A stretch of 64,000 nt of DNA from Geomobilibacter sp964432205. GTDB lineage: Bacteria > Desulfobacterota > Desulfuromonadia > Geobacterales > DSM-12255. The position numbers and the translations under genes are program-made. Below are positions 9,543 to 16,612 of the stretch, piece by piece. Position 1 is the stretch's first letter; each line of letters begins with the position of its first letter. Location of the stretch: positions 124,001-188,000 of the forward strand of contig CAYSMK010000005.1 of NCBI GenBank assembly GCA_964432205.1. Reading direction: 5' to 3'. The notes beneath the pieces are model-generated. The model made no database searches, had not been told where the DNA came from, and saw only the letters and a list, made by a program, of their open reading frames with translations.

Positions 9543-9806
9543 ATGAAAACAAGTGCATTGGTAGTAATGTCGTCATTCCTGATGTCTGCTGCGGTTCCGG
9601 TATTTGCCATGACTCACCAGGAAAAACTGGCCTGTGTGTGGACAGCCGGTAATTGCTTCGATGAGGCTAAACTCTTGGAGAAGAGAATCACGGAGATCAA
9701 GAAGGAAATCCAGATGAATGCGAATGGCTCACCGGAGGAAGTGAAAAAGCTGGAGAAAAAACTACAGGTGGCCATGGATCGGCTGCAAAGGGTTGAAAGA
9801 AATTAG
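9543..9806 (+). CDS. Small secreted coiled-coil protein, function unknown
   Basis: 87 residues, AAAAGGAG upstream of the ATG. A cleavable signal peptide is likely (residues 1-22, ending VFA). The mature part has two cysteines (LACVWTAGNCF) that could form a disulphide, then a highly charged helix rich in Lys and Glu (about residues 45-87) that looks like a coiled coil. No family is recognised. It follows the outer-membrane efflux gene on the same strand by 82 bp, so it may be co-transcribed and act in the periplasm with the exporter; this is inference from position only. Confidence 0.7.
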   Translation: MKTSALVVMSSFLMSAAVPVFAMTHQEKLACVWTAGNCFDEAKLLEKRITEIKKEIQMNANGSPEEVKKLEKKLQVAMDRLQRVERN

Positions 9807-9817
9807 CAAGTTAGAAG

Positions 9818-9848
9818 CTATTTTCTGCGCTTTTCAGGCAGAAAATAA
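9818..9848. repeat. 31-bp palindromic repeat, copy 2 (possible terminator)
   Basis: A perfect 10-bp inverted repeat (9819-9828 with 9838-9847) encloses a 9-nt loop; flanking bases extend the pairing to GTTA...TAAC. It is the inverted partner of 7969-7999. It lies 12 bases after the small secreted protein and could end the efflux operon, although no T-run follows. Confidence 0.75.
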
Positions 9849-9888
9849 CTTCGTTAACGCACTTATCCTGTTTTATCAGGGTTAGGCA

Positions 9889-9906
9889 GTGATACATCAC
9901 ATGTGA
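9889..9906. promoter_or_regulatory. Overlapping palindromes before aldehyde dehydrogenase
   Basis: Two perfect palindromes overlap: GTGATACATCAC (9889-9900) and TCACATGTGA (9897-9906). They lie 26 bases before the aldehyde dehydrogenase ATG, where an operator would be expected. No regulator can be assigned. Confidence 0.45.
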
Positions 9907-9931
9907 GTCTTAAACGAAAGGGAGGATTGTT

Positions 9932-11389
9932 ATGAAAACAGGCATGCGCGAGTATCTGAAATTCTATCTGAACGGAAAGTGGGAGGAGCCGACAGGGAGC
10001 CGCACTTGGGACGTGATCAATCCTGCAACTGAAGCGGTCGCAGGGCGGATTGCCATGGGCGAAATGGCAGACGTGAATCGGGCCGTGGCAGCGGCACGAC
10101 GGGCATTCCCAAGCTGGTCGCGTACCACGCGGGAGGAGCGGTTGGCTCTTCTGGGGCGGATCATTGAGGTTTACCAGACGCGCTTCAACGACATGTGTGC
10201 GGCAATTTCCGAGGAGATGGGTGCGCCTTTTTGGGCTGCGGAAAAGGTTCAGGCAGCAGCGCCACTGGGCCAGCTCAGTATTGCCATTGAAGTTCTGAAG
10301 AACTACAAGTTCGATGAAGTGCGAGGAAGCACTATGATCCAGCGGGAGCCGATCGGGGTCTGCGGTCTTATCTCTCCCTGGAACTTTCCCGTCATACTGA
10401 TGATGGCAAAAGTTGCGCCGGCCATTGCCACCGGGTGCACCATGGTCTTGAAGCCGTCGGAATATTCGCCATTTTCAGCTCAAATACTGGCGGAGATTCT
10501 GGATAAGGCTGAGGTTCCTCCAGGGGTCTTCAATATGGTGAATGGCGATGGCGTGACGGTTGGCGCGGCGCTCTCCTCCCATCCCGACATCGACATGATT
10601 TCCTTCACCGGCTCGACGCGCGCCGGGATCGATGTAGCGGTTAAAGCCGCACCAACGGTAAAACGAGTCCACCAGGAACTGGGAGGAAAGAGCCCCAATA
10701 TCATCCTGGATGACGCTGACTTTGAAAAAGCCGTCACTGCTGGGGTTCAAGGTGTCATGTTCAACTCGGGCCAGACCTGTCTGGCCCCGACCCGCATGCT
10801 TGTACCCAGATCGCGCATGGCGGAGGTAGCGGACATTGTCAGGCGGTCTGCGGCAAACTTCAACCCCGGCAAGCCGTCCGAGAACGCATTCATGGGACCG
10901 GTGGTCAACCAGCGGCAGTGGACCAGGATTCAGGAACTGATCGGGAAGGGGATAGAGGAGGGGGCAACGCTCGTAACCGGTGGCACCGGTAAGCCAACAG
11001 GACTTGAACAGGGCTACTACGTGAAACCTACAGTCTTTGCCGATGTCAGCAACGATATGACCATCGCCCGTGAGGAAGTCTTTGGGCCGGTCCTGGCGAT
11101 ACTGGGGTATAACGACGTGGAGGATGCCATCAGGATTGCAAACGACACGAGCTACGGACTTTCGGCCTATGTCCAGGGCGGGGATATGGAAAGGGTACGA
11201 GAAGTAGGGAAACGTATCCGTGCCGGTCAGGTTACCTTGAATGCTAGCGCGCTCGACATCGATCTTACGGCGCCATTCGGCGGCTATAAGCGGTCCGGAA
11301 ATGGTCGCGAATGGGGAGAAATCGGTTTTGAAGCATTTCTCGAGATAAAGGCACTCATTGGCTACGAGCCGGCTGCCACTTCAGCCTAG
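9932..11389 (+). CDS. NAD(P)-dependent aldehyde dehydrogenase
   Basis: 485 residues, GGGAGGA before the ATG at 9932. It has the full ALDH signature set: the PWNFPVILMM segment with the oxyanion Asn, VLKPSEYSPF, the cofactor motif FTGSTRAG, the catalytic Glu in ELGGKSPN, and the catalytic Cys in FNSGQTCLAPTR. FGPVLAI and the C-terminal SGNGRE segment also fit. It oxidises an aldehyde to the acid. The substrate is not determined by sequence. It heads a same-strand set with Fe-S proteins, a thioesterase and an Old Yellow Enzyme, which suggests catabolism or detoxification of an unsaturated carbonyl compound. Confidence 0.95.
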   Translation: MKTGMREYLKFYLNGKWEEPTGSRTWDVINPATEAVAGRIAMGEMADVNRAVAAARRAFPSWSRTTREERLALLGRIIEVYQTRFNDMCAAISEEMGAPFWAAEKVQAAAPLGQLSIAIEVLKNYKFDEVRGSTMIQREPIGVCGLISPWNFPVILMMAKVAPAIATGCTMVLKPSEYSPFSAQILAEILDKAEVPPGVFNMVNGDGVTVGAALSSHPDIDMISFTGSTRAGIDVAVKAAPTVKRVHQELGGKSPNIILDDADFEKAVTAGVQGVMFNSGQTCLAPTRMLVPRSRMAEVADIVRRSAANFNPGKPSENAFMGPVVNQRQWTRIQELIGKGIEEGATLVTGGTGKPTGLEQGYYVKPTVFADVSNDMTIAREEVFGPVLAILGYNDVEDAIRIANDTSYGLSAYVQGGDMERVREVGKRIRAGQVTLNASALDIDLTAPFGGYKRSGNGREWGEIGFEAFLEIKALIGYEPAATSA

Positions 11390-11421
11390 CGGCTCCGGAA
11401 ATGACTGATGCCATTAAGGAA

Positions 11422-11455
11422 CATCCCATAGAAATGTTACTATGGCGTATGCTGA
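11422..11455 (+). pseudogene. Remnant of an Fe-S oxidoreductase 3' end
   Basis: This stretch matches 13825-13859, the last codons of the downstream two-CCG-domain Fe-S protein (HPIEMLAMAYAD), apart from a one-base indel and about three substitutions. It lies 32 bases after the aldehyde dehydrogenase stop, where no gene end of this kind is expected. It is best read as the tail of a lost or duplicated copy of that gene. It also makes an in-frame upstream ATG (11442) in the next gene misleading. Confidence 0.65.
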
Positions 11456-11495
11456 CCGTTCCCGTATGATATTGCATGAAAGAGAGGATGTGGTC

Positions 11496-12434
11496 ATGAT
11501 TGAAGGCCTGCAACCTATTGTAGATTCAGACAAAAGAGATGAGTTTGAAAACGACCCGAAAGCGTTCATCGAGAGGATCATCCTTGATTATGTGGCAACC
11601 AGCCCATCCAATCGACTCGAAAGTTTTGACGATGCCCCCATCTTCGAACCACCGATTTTCGGCTACGCCGCTGGCGACGACCCTGTCTTCGAAACATTCA
11701 AAGAGGTCGTACACAAAGACCATTTCACCCCTCGCGAGTTCTTCGGGAAGTACCTCTCCGAGGTTCAAAAGATCGCGAATCCGGTCGTCGGCGATATCAG
11801 CGTGGTCTCGCTCGCCCTCCCTTACAACCGTGAAACAATGCGCGTCAACGCATTGGAAAAAGAAGGGCCGGCGCTGCGCTGGAATCACACTCGCTGGAAG
11901 GGGCAGGACTTCAATAATAAATTGGTCACGTACGTGACAGAAGTCCTCGCAGCACTAGGGATTGAGGCGGTCGCTCCGGATCAGACCCCTTTCTTTCGGA
12001 TTGTCCGACCTCCTGAGCCGCTGGCCTCCACCTGGTCCCATCGGCATATAGCCTACGCCGCCGGTTTGGGAACGTTCAGCCTCAACGACGGCTTTATTAC
12101 GTCAAAAGGGATCGGGGTGCGCTGCAACAGTTTTCTGATCAATGTGAAATTGGAGCCGTCGGCGAGGCGGTATGCGGATCACCTGGCCAATTGCAGCTTT
12201 TACGCGTCTGGCGCCTGCGGTGCCTGCATCGACCGCTGCCCGGGCGCGGCCATCACTGCGGAAGGACACGACAAACTGAAATGCTACCAGGTGCTGTTCG
12301 TCCAGCAGAAACCTTGGATCGACGGGGCGCATGGCCCCGGCTATATCGGAGACTATGCCGGATGCGGCCTGTGTCAGACCGGGGTCCCGTGTGCGACCCG
12401 CATACCAGTCAATGCATCACCCAAGACAGATTGA
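11496..12434 (+). CDS. 4Fe-4S protein of the QueG / reductive dehalogenase-like type
   Basis: 312 residues from the ATG at 11496, preferred to one at 11442 because GAGAGGA precedes it and the upstream codons are a remnant of another gene. The C-terminal third has two ferredoxin-type clusters: CGACIDRCPG and CGLCQTGVPC. The middle (HRHIAYAAGLGTFSLNDG, then GVRCNSFLINVKL) matches the region shared by epoxyqueuosine reductase and reductive dehalogenases. No Tat signal is present, so a cytoplasmic reductase or electron carrier is more likely than a respiratory dehalogenase. Cobalamin binding is possible by family but unproven. It is followed closely by a second Fe-S protein. Confidence 0.75.
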   Translation: MIEGLQPIVDSDKRDEFENDPKAFIERIILDYVATSPSNRLESFDDAPIFEPPIFGYAAGDDPVFETFKEVVHKDHFTPREFFGKYLSEVQKIANPVVGDISVVSLALPYNRETMRVNALEKEGPALRWNHTRWKGQDFNNKLVTYVTEVLAALGIEAVAPDQTPFFRIVRPPEPLASTWSHRHIAYAAGLGTFSLNDGFITSKGIGVRCNSFLINVKLEPSARRYADHLANCSFYASGACGACIDRCPGAAITAEGHDKLKCYQVLFVQQKPWIDGAHGPGYIGDYAGCGLCQTGVPCATRIPVNASPKTD

Positions 12435-12483
12435 TGGAAAGGTTGAGCAATCTGGCCCGAAGATACCGGCAAGAGGTGACGGG

Positions 12484-13866
12484 ATGGAACATCCTGATTC
12501 CAGAGAGAAAAACAACCCACAAGAGATCCTTCGCGGCGTCATGAAATTGTGCGCCGGCTGCGATGTCTGCCGCACCCTGATGGAGGAGGATTGCGCATTT
12601 TTCCCCGAACTCTATCGACTCTGGGATCAGGAAAAGGAGCATCAGGTTCCCATCACTGCTGCACAACTGCGCCACCTGACCGACCTCTGTACCCTCTGCG
12701 GCATCTGCCCCTGCCGCAAGATCCCCATGCAGGTAATGGAGGCCAAGAGCCTTTTCGTCGACACCGAGGGGCTCCCCCTGGCGACCCGGCTGCTCGCTTC
12801 TGTTCCGCGCATGGCCAAGCTGGCCGGCAGCTTTCCCCGGTTGACCAGGGTTTTGCAGTCGAGCAAGGCCACTGCCCCCTTGCTGCGAAAAGCGCTCAAG
12901 CTTCATCCCGAGCGCAAGCTCCCCGTCATTCCGGCACAGAATTTCTTTCATTGGGCCGAGCACAAAGGGCTCACCGCGCGCAAGGGGGGGAGTCGAAACG
13001 TCACCTATTTTGCAGGATGCACGGCGGGCTATCTCTTTCCCGAGGTCGGCCGCTCGGTTGTCGAGGTGCTGGAGCGCAACGGAGTGGCGGTCCATGTCCC
13101 ACCGCAGCAGTGCTGCGGCATGCCGCATCTAGCAGAAGGTGACCGAGACACCACCCTGGAGCTCGCTCAAGCCAACCTGGATGAGCTGCTGGCCGCGGTT
13201 CAGGCTGGCGACGAACTTATCAGCTCCTGCCCCACCTGCGGGTACTACCTGAAGGTGCTGTTAAAAGAGAGAGCCCATTATTCCGAAGCCTATAAGAAAA
13301 TTGAGGGAGCCAAAGAGGCAGCGTCTGCAAGTCCGCCTAGTGGTCAAGGTATCGACAAACTCAAGGCGCTTAAAAGATACGACCCCAAAAACATCTATCG
13401 TGACGACGGCTATTTTGCGTCCCTCGATCCTCTAAACCGCATCAACCTGGCTGAGCACCTTTTCGATGTTGGGGAGTATCTGTCCCGCCTGCATAACGCC
13501 AGCCAGCTCGATACCCACTTCAGTACAGTTAACCAGCGCGTGGTCTACTATGCTCCCTGTCATCAGCGGGAGCAGAAGATTGGAAGCCCTTACCTGAACC
13601 TTCTGGGGTTGATTCCCGGGTTGACCATCGAACCAGTGGGCAATGGCATGGACTGTTGCGGCATGGGCGGCAATTTTGGCTTCAAGGCTGCTTTCCACGA
13701 AAAATCTCTGGCCTTGGGACGTCCCCTGATGGAGAAGATCCGGAGCCGGAACCCTGAGGCGATTGTCACTGACTGCTTGAGTTGCCGTTTGCAGTTTGGT
13801 CACACCCTGCCGTACACGGTTTACCATCCCATAGAAATGCTGGCTATGGCGTATGCTGATAATTAA
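12484..13866 (+). CDS. Fe-S oxidoreductase with two CCG domains (GlpC/HdrB-like)
   Basis: 460 residues from the ATG at 12484, with AGAGGTGA upstream. The N terminus carries two cysteine clusters (CAGCDVCRTLMEEDC and CTLCGICPCRKIP) suited to 4Fe-4S centres. Two CCG domains follow, each with a Cys-Cys-Gly core: PPQQCCGMPHLAEGD with SCPTCGYY, and MDCCGMGGNFGFK with TDCLSCRLQFGHT. This is the layout of anaerobic glycerol-3-phosphate dehydrogenase subunit C and HdrD-type proteins, which pass electrons from a flavoprotein to membrane carriers. It probably serves the neighbouring flavoenzyme or QueG-like protein. Its last 35 bases are duplicated at 11422-11455. Confidence 0.85.
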   Translation: MEHPDSREKNNPQEILRGVMKLCAGCDVCRTLMEEDCAFFPELYRLWDQEKEHQVPITAAQLRHLTDLCTLCGICPCRKIPMQVMEAKSLFVDTEGLPLATRLLASVPRMAKLAGSFPRLTRVLQSSKATAPLLRKALKLHPERKLPVIPAQNFFHWAEHKGLTARKGGSRNVTYFAGCTAGYLFPEVGRSVVEVLERNGVAVHVPPQQCCGMPHLAEGDRDTTLELAQANLDELLAAVQAGDELISSCPTCGYYLKVLLKERAHYSEAYKKIEGAKEAASASPPSGQGIDKLKALKRYDPKNIYRDDGYFASLDPLNRINLAEHLFDVGEYLSRLHNASQLDTHFSTVNQRVVYYAPCHQREQKIGSPYLNLLGLIPGLTIEPVGNGMDCCGMGGNFGFKAAFHEKSLALGRPLMEKIRSRNPEAIVTDCLSCRLQFGHTLPYTVYHPIEMLAMAYADN

Positions 13867-13883
13867 TTCACGGGAGAAAGTAA

Positions 13884-14267
13884 ATGGATCGAATAAAAAT
13901 TGAAGGAAAGATTGAATTTGATGTGGTGGAACAGGCGTCGGAGCGGGTTGTTGCCGAAATGCCCGTACAGACGGGCATATTGAATCCCTATGGCTCGGCC
14001 AATGCTGGTGCAATCCTGTGGTTTGCGGACGTCACCGCCACCATATTGGTACTGGGACCATCCCGCCCCACGGAAGGCATGGCGGGTTTCCCTCTTTGCA
14101 TAACACTGAACGCGAACTTTATCAGCAACCAGAAGGAAGGGACGTTCAAGGCCGTCGCTACCTTTGTCAAGAAGGGAAAGAGTGTCAGTGTCGTCCGGAC
14201 GATCGTCTACGGCAAGAGCGACCGGTTGATTGCCGATGTGACCACGAACCATGTGGCAGCAAACTAA
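13884..14267 (+). CDS. Hot-dog fold thioesterase (PaaI-like)
   Basis: 127 residues, GGGAGAAAG before the ATG. The sequence shows the PaaI/YdiI-type hot-dog pattern: NPYGSANAGAILWFADVTAT takes the place of the HGG motif region, followed by a LNANFISN strand and a KGKSVSVVRTIVY strand. The catalytic residue is not obvious from sequence alone. Such enzymes release acids from CoA or ACP thioesters. It sits 17 bases after the Fe-S oxidoreductase and just before an Old Yellow Enzyme gene, in what looks like one operon. Confidence 0.8.
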   Translation: MDRIKIEGKIEFDVVEQASERVVAEMPVQTGILNPYGSANAGAILWFADVTATILVLGPSRPTEGMAGFPLCITLNANFISNQKEGTFKAVATFVKKGKSVSVVRTIVYGKSDRLIADVTTNHVAAN

Positions 14268-14326
14268 ACCTACATCGCGCTGTCTGTTTATCAATGAGGC
14301 CGGACAGCCGCAAAAAAGGAGTGACT

Positions 14327-15427
14327 ATGGGAACGTTATTCGAAACCACACAGATCAATGGCATGACGCTGGCAAACCGGTTCATCTTTTCAGCAACCTG
14401 GCTCGGATTAGCCGACGAGGAGGGGTATTCATCGACCAGACAGGCTGACTATCTCGCAGAACTGGCTCGCCGGGGCGTGGGGCTCATCATCACCGGGCAC
14501 GCCTATGTGACCCCTGAGGGGAAGGCGGGCGCCGGGCAAACGGCCGCCTGCGACGATCGCTTTCTCCCGGGGCTCAAGGAGCTGGCCGGTGCTGTCCATG
14601 ATGCGCAGGGCAAGGTAGTGCTCCAGCTTTCCCATGCCGGATGCTTCGCCCCTGCCTCGACCGGTCTAGATGTGGTCGGCCCTTCTGACAATGTCAATGG
14701 GCTTCCCGACTGCCGCGAGCTGACGACCGACGAGATCAGGCAGGTTGTCACGGCATTCGGGCAATGCGCTGCAAGGGCCAAAAACGCCGGCTTCGACGGA
14801 GTCCAGATCCATGCCGCGCATGGCTACCTCTTGAGCCAGTTTCTCTCTCCTTATTTCAACAGACGAACAGACAGTTACGGCGGCAGCATCGACAATCGGG
14901 CCCGTATTGTTCTCGAAACCCTCCAGGCTGTCAGGAGTGCTGTCGGCCCTGATTATCCCGTGCTGATAAAGATGAATTCGGAGGATTTTGTCCAGGATGG
15001 GCTGACGGTGGAAGAGATGTTACGGGTGGCTTTTCTGCTGGAACAGGCGGGCATAGACGCCATAGAGATGAGTGGCGGAACCATTGCTTCGGGCGCCTTG
15101 ATCCCCATTAGACCTGGCCTTTTGGAGCGGGAAAACGAGGGTTACTACCGGGATGCTGCGCTTCGCTTCAAGGAGAGCATTGGTGTGCCGCTCATGCTGG
15201 TCGGAGGGTTCCGTTCCTTTGAGGTATGCGCAGAAATGGTTGAAAAGGGTCGGGCCGACTACGTATCGCTGAGTCGCCCCCTCATCTGCGAACCGAACCT
15301 GGTCGAACGCTGGAAATCGGGAGATACCGGGAAATCCGCGTGCATATCCTGCAATGGATGTCTCAAGACAGGATTCAAGGAGGGAAGCGTACGTTGTGTA
15401 CAGGCCTCCTCTCCGGGCCGTTACTGA
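14327..15427 (+). CDS. Old Yellow Enzyme family NADH:flavin oxidoreductase
   Basis: 366 residues from the ATG at 14327, preceded by AAAAAAGGAG. The FMN-binding TIM barrel is complete: NRFIFSATWLG at the start, the FDGVQIHAAHGYLLSQFLSP motif with substrate-binding His residues, NRRTDSYGGS, and a phosphate-binding LVGGFRS near the end. The C terminus has CISCNGCLKTG and one further Cys, like the 4Fe-4S site of 2,4-dienoyl-CoA reductases but without their FAD domain. It probably reduces an activated C=C bond. Neighbouring Fe-S proteins could supply electrons. Confidence 0.92.
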   Translation: MGTLFETTQINGMTLANRFIFSATWLGLADEEGYSSTRQADYLAELARRGVGLIITGHAYVTPEGKAGAGQTAACDDRFLPGLKELAGAVHDAQGKVVLQLSHAGCFAPASTGLDVVGPSDNVNGLPDCRELTTDEIRQVVTAFGQCAARAKNAGFDGVQIHAAHGYLLSQFLSPYFNRRTDSYGGSIDNRARIVLETLQAVRSAVGPDYPVLIKMNSEDFVQDGLTVEEMLRVAFLLEQAGIDAIEMSGGTIASGALIPIRPGLLERENEGYYRDAALRFKESIGVPLMLVGGFRSFEVCAEMVEKGRADYVSLSRPLICEPNLVERWKSGDTGKSACISCNGCLKTGFKEGSVRCVQASSPGRY

Positions 15428-15497
15428 GAAGGATCCACCCAGTGCCCCGTCCAGTTAGTTCTTACCAGTAATATTTGAATTTTGTTCGGAGGATGAC

Positions 15498-16313
15498 ATG
15501 CCTGTATTTCAAACAAGTGACAAACAACAGATAGATTATCTTGATGAGGGTGAAGGAGAAACCATCATCCTTATTCATAGTTCGGTTAGCGGAAATCGTC
15601 AATGGATTCCGTTTATTACTAGCTTGAAGCATCGTTACCGAGTAATTGCCCCGAATCTTTTCGGTTATGGCGAAACCTCTGCCTGGGTAAAAGATGAGTT
15701 GCAAACTCTGGAAGCTCAATCAGAACTAATTATCGCGCTTTGCACCGAGATCAAGGGCCCTCTGCATTTGGTCGGCCACTCTTTCGGCGGAGCTGTGGCT
15801 CTCAAAACAGCCTCACTGTTGACATCGCGAGTTGACAAACTGGTGTTGTATGAACCGATGACTCCTTGTCTGTTACAGCAGAATGGGCGCCACGATGCTT
15901 ATTCTGAATCAAAGGCGGTGGTCGACCATGTCAGACATTATGGAGCGCTGGGCGATTGGTCAACCGCTGCCGGAAGGTTTGCCGACTATTGGCTGGGAAA
16001 TGGTTCCTGGGATGCAATGCCAGAGAAAAGACAAGCAGCATTTGCAATGTCTATCCAGCCATGCATTCATGAATTCGAGGCTATGCTGGGAGAATCTTTA
16101 ACTATTGATCTCTGCCGATCTATAACTGCAAAAACTATGGTCATGCATGACAATGCTACCCGACGTCCCATTCTTGAGATTGTTACAATTTTGCAAGAGG
16201 CCTGCCCGCACTGGACCTTTAAACAGCTCTCAGGTGTAGGTCACATGGCACCGATTACTCATCCAGAGCTGATTAATCTGCTGATCGAGGAGTTTCTCAA
16301 CCGCACATGCTGA
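15498..16313 (+). CDS. Alpha/beta hydrolase
   Basis: 271 residues with TTCGGAGGA before the ATG. The nucleophile elbow is GHSFGGAV (Ser near residue 97) and the terminal catalytic His is in GVGHMAPITHP. The oxyanion HSSVSGNRQW segment is near residue 32. The gene is clearly more AT-rich than its neighbours and uses many A/T-ending codons, unlike the GC-rich genes on both sides, which suggests recent acquisition. It may hydrolyse an ester or a C-C bond in the same pathway as the upstream genes, but it is 70 bp away and could be independent. Confidence 0.88.
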   Translation: MPVFQTSDKQQIDYLDEGEGETIILIHSSVSGNRQWIPFITSLKHRYRVIAPNLFGYGETSAWVKDELQTLEAQSELIIALCTEIKGPLHLVGHSFGGAVALKTASLLTSRVDKLVLYEPMTPCLLQQNGRHDAYSESKAVVDHVRHYGALGDWSTAAGRFADYWLGNGSWDAMPEKRQAAFAMSIQPCIHEFEAMLGESLTIDLCRSITAKTMVMHDNATRRPILEIVTILQEACPHWTFKQLSGVGHMAPITHPELINLLIEEFLNRTC

Positions 16314-16612
16314 AACCTTGATCATTGTTGTAACGCTACGTGGACTTGGATAGTATTTGATCAGTAGGATTTACTAATGAAATCGGCCGTTAAGCAGGAT
16401 ACTGACTCCTGCATCGTCATATCTGAAATGAACGGCAAATATGGTCTAATCACGACGGGCAATGGCAAGCATCTGCCGTGCATGGTCAAGGTCGGACATA
16501 CAAATCCCTCCCTTCTCGCAATGCATGAGCCACCGCATGGTTCATGGAATTGCGCCAGCGTTACAACCCCTAATGGTCGCGTCTCAACGCCATACAGTAT
16601 CACGGCGGGGGG
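16314..16612. other. Unexplained 299-bp segment
   Basis: No gene is convincing here. Both strands have short open frames, but neither shows a recognisable family or a good ribosome site. A perfect 10-bp inverted repeat (TTGTAACGCT at 16328-16337 and its complement at 16557-16566) bounds most of the segment. No T-run terminator is visible for either flanking gene. Confidence 0.5.

Noticed and set aside
11442..11495. Upstream ATG extension of the QueG-like protein
   Set aside because: Its first codons are the remnant of another gene's 3' end and it has no ribosome site, unlike the ATG at 11496.
11496..12434. Respiratory reductive dehalogenase
   Set aside because: No Tat signal and no membrane anchor gene nearby; the Fe-S pattern is shared with epoxyqueuosine reductase-like proteins.
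16361..16603. 80-residue minus-strand and overlapping plus-strand open frames after the alpha/beta hydrolase
   Set aside because: Neither has a ribosome site or recognisable similarity; they overlap each other. Kept only as an unexplained segment.
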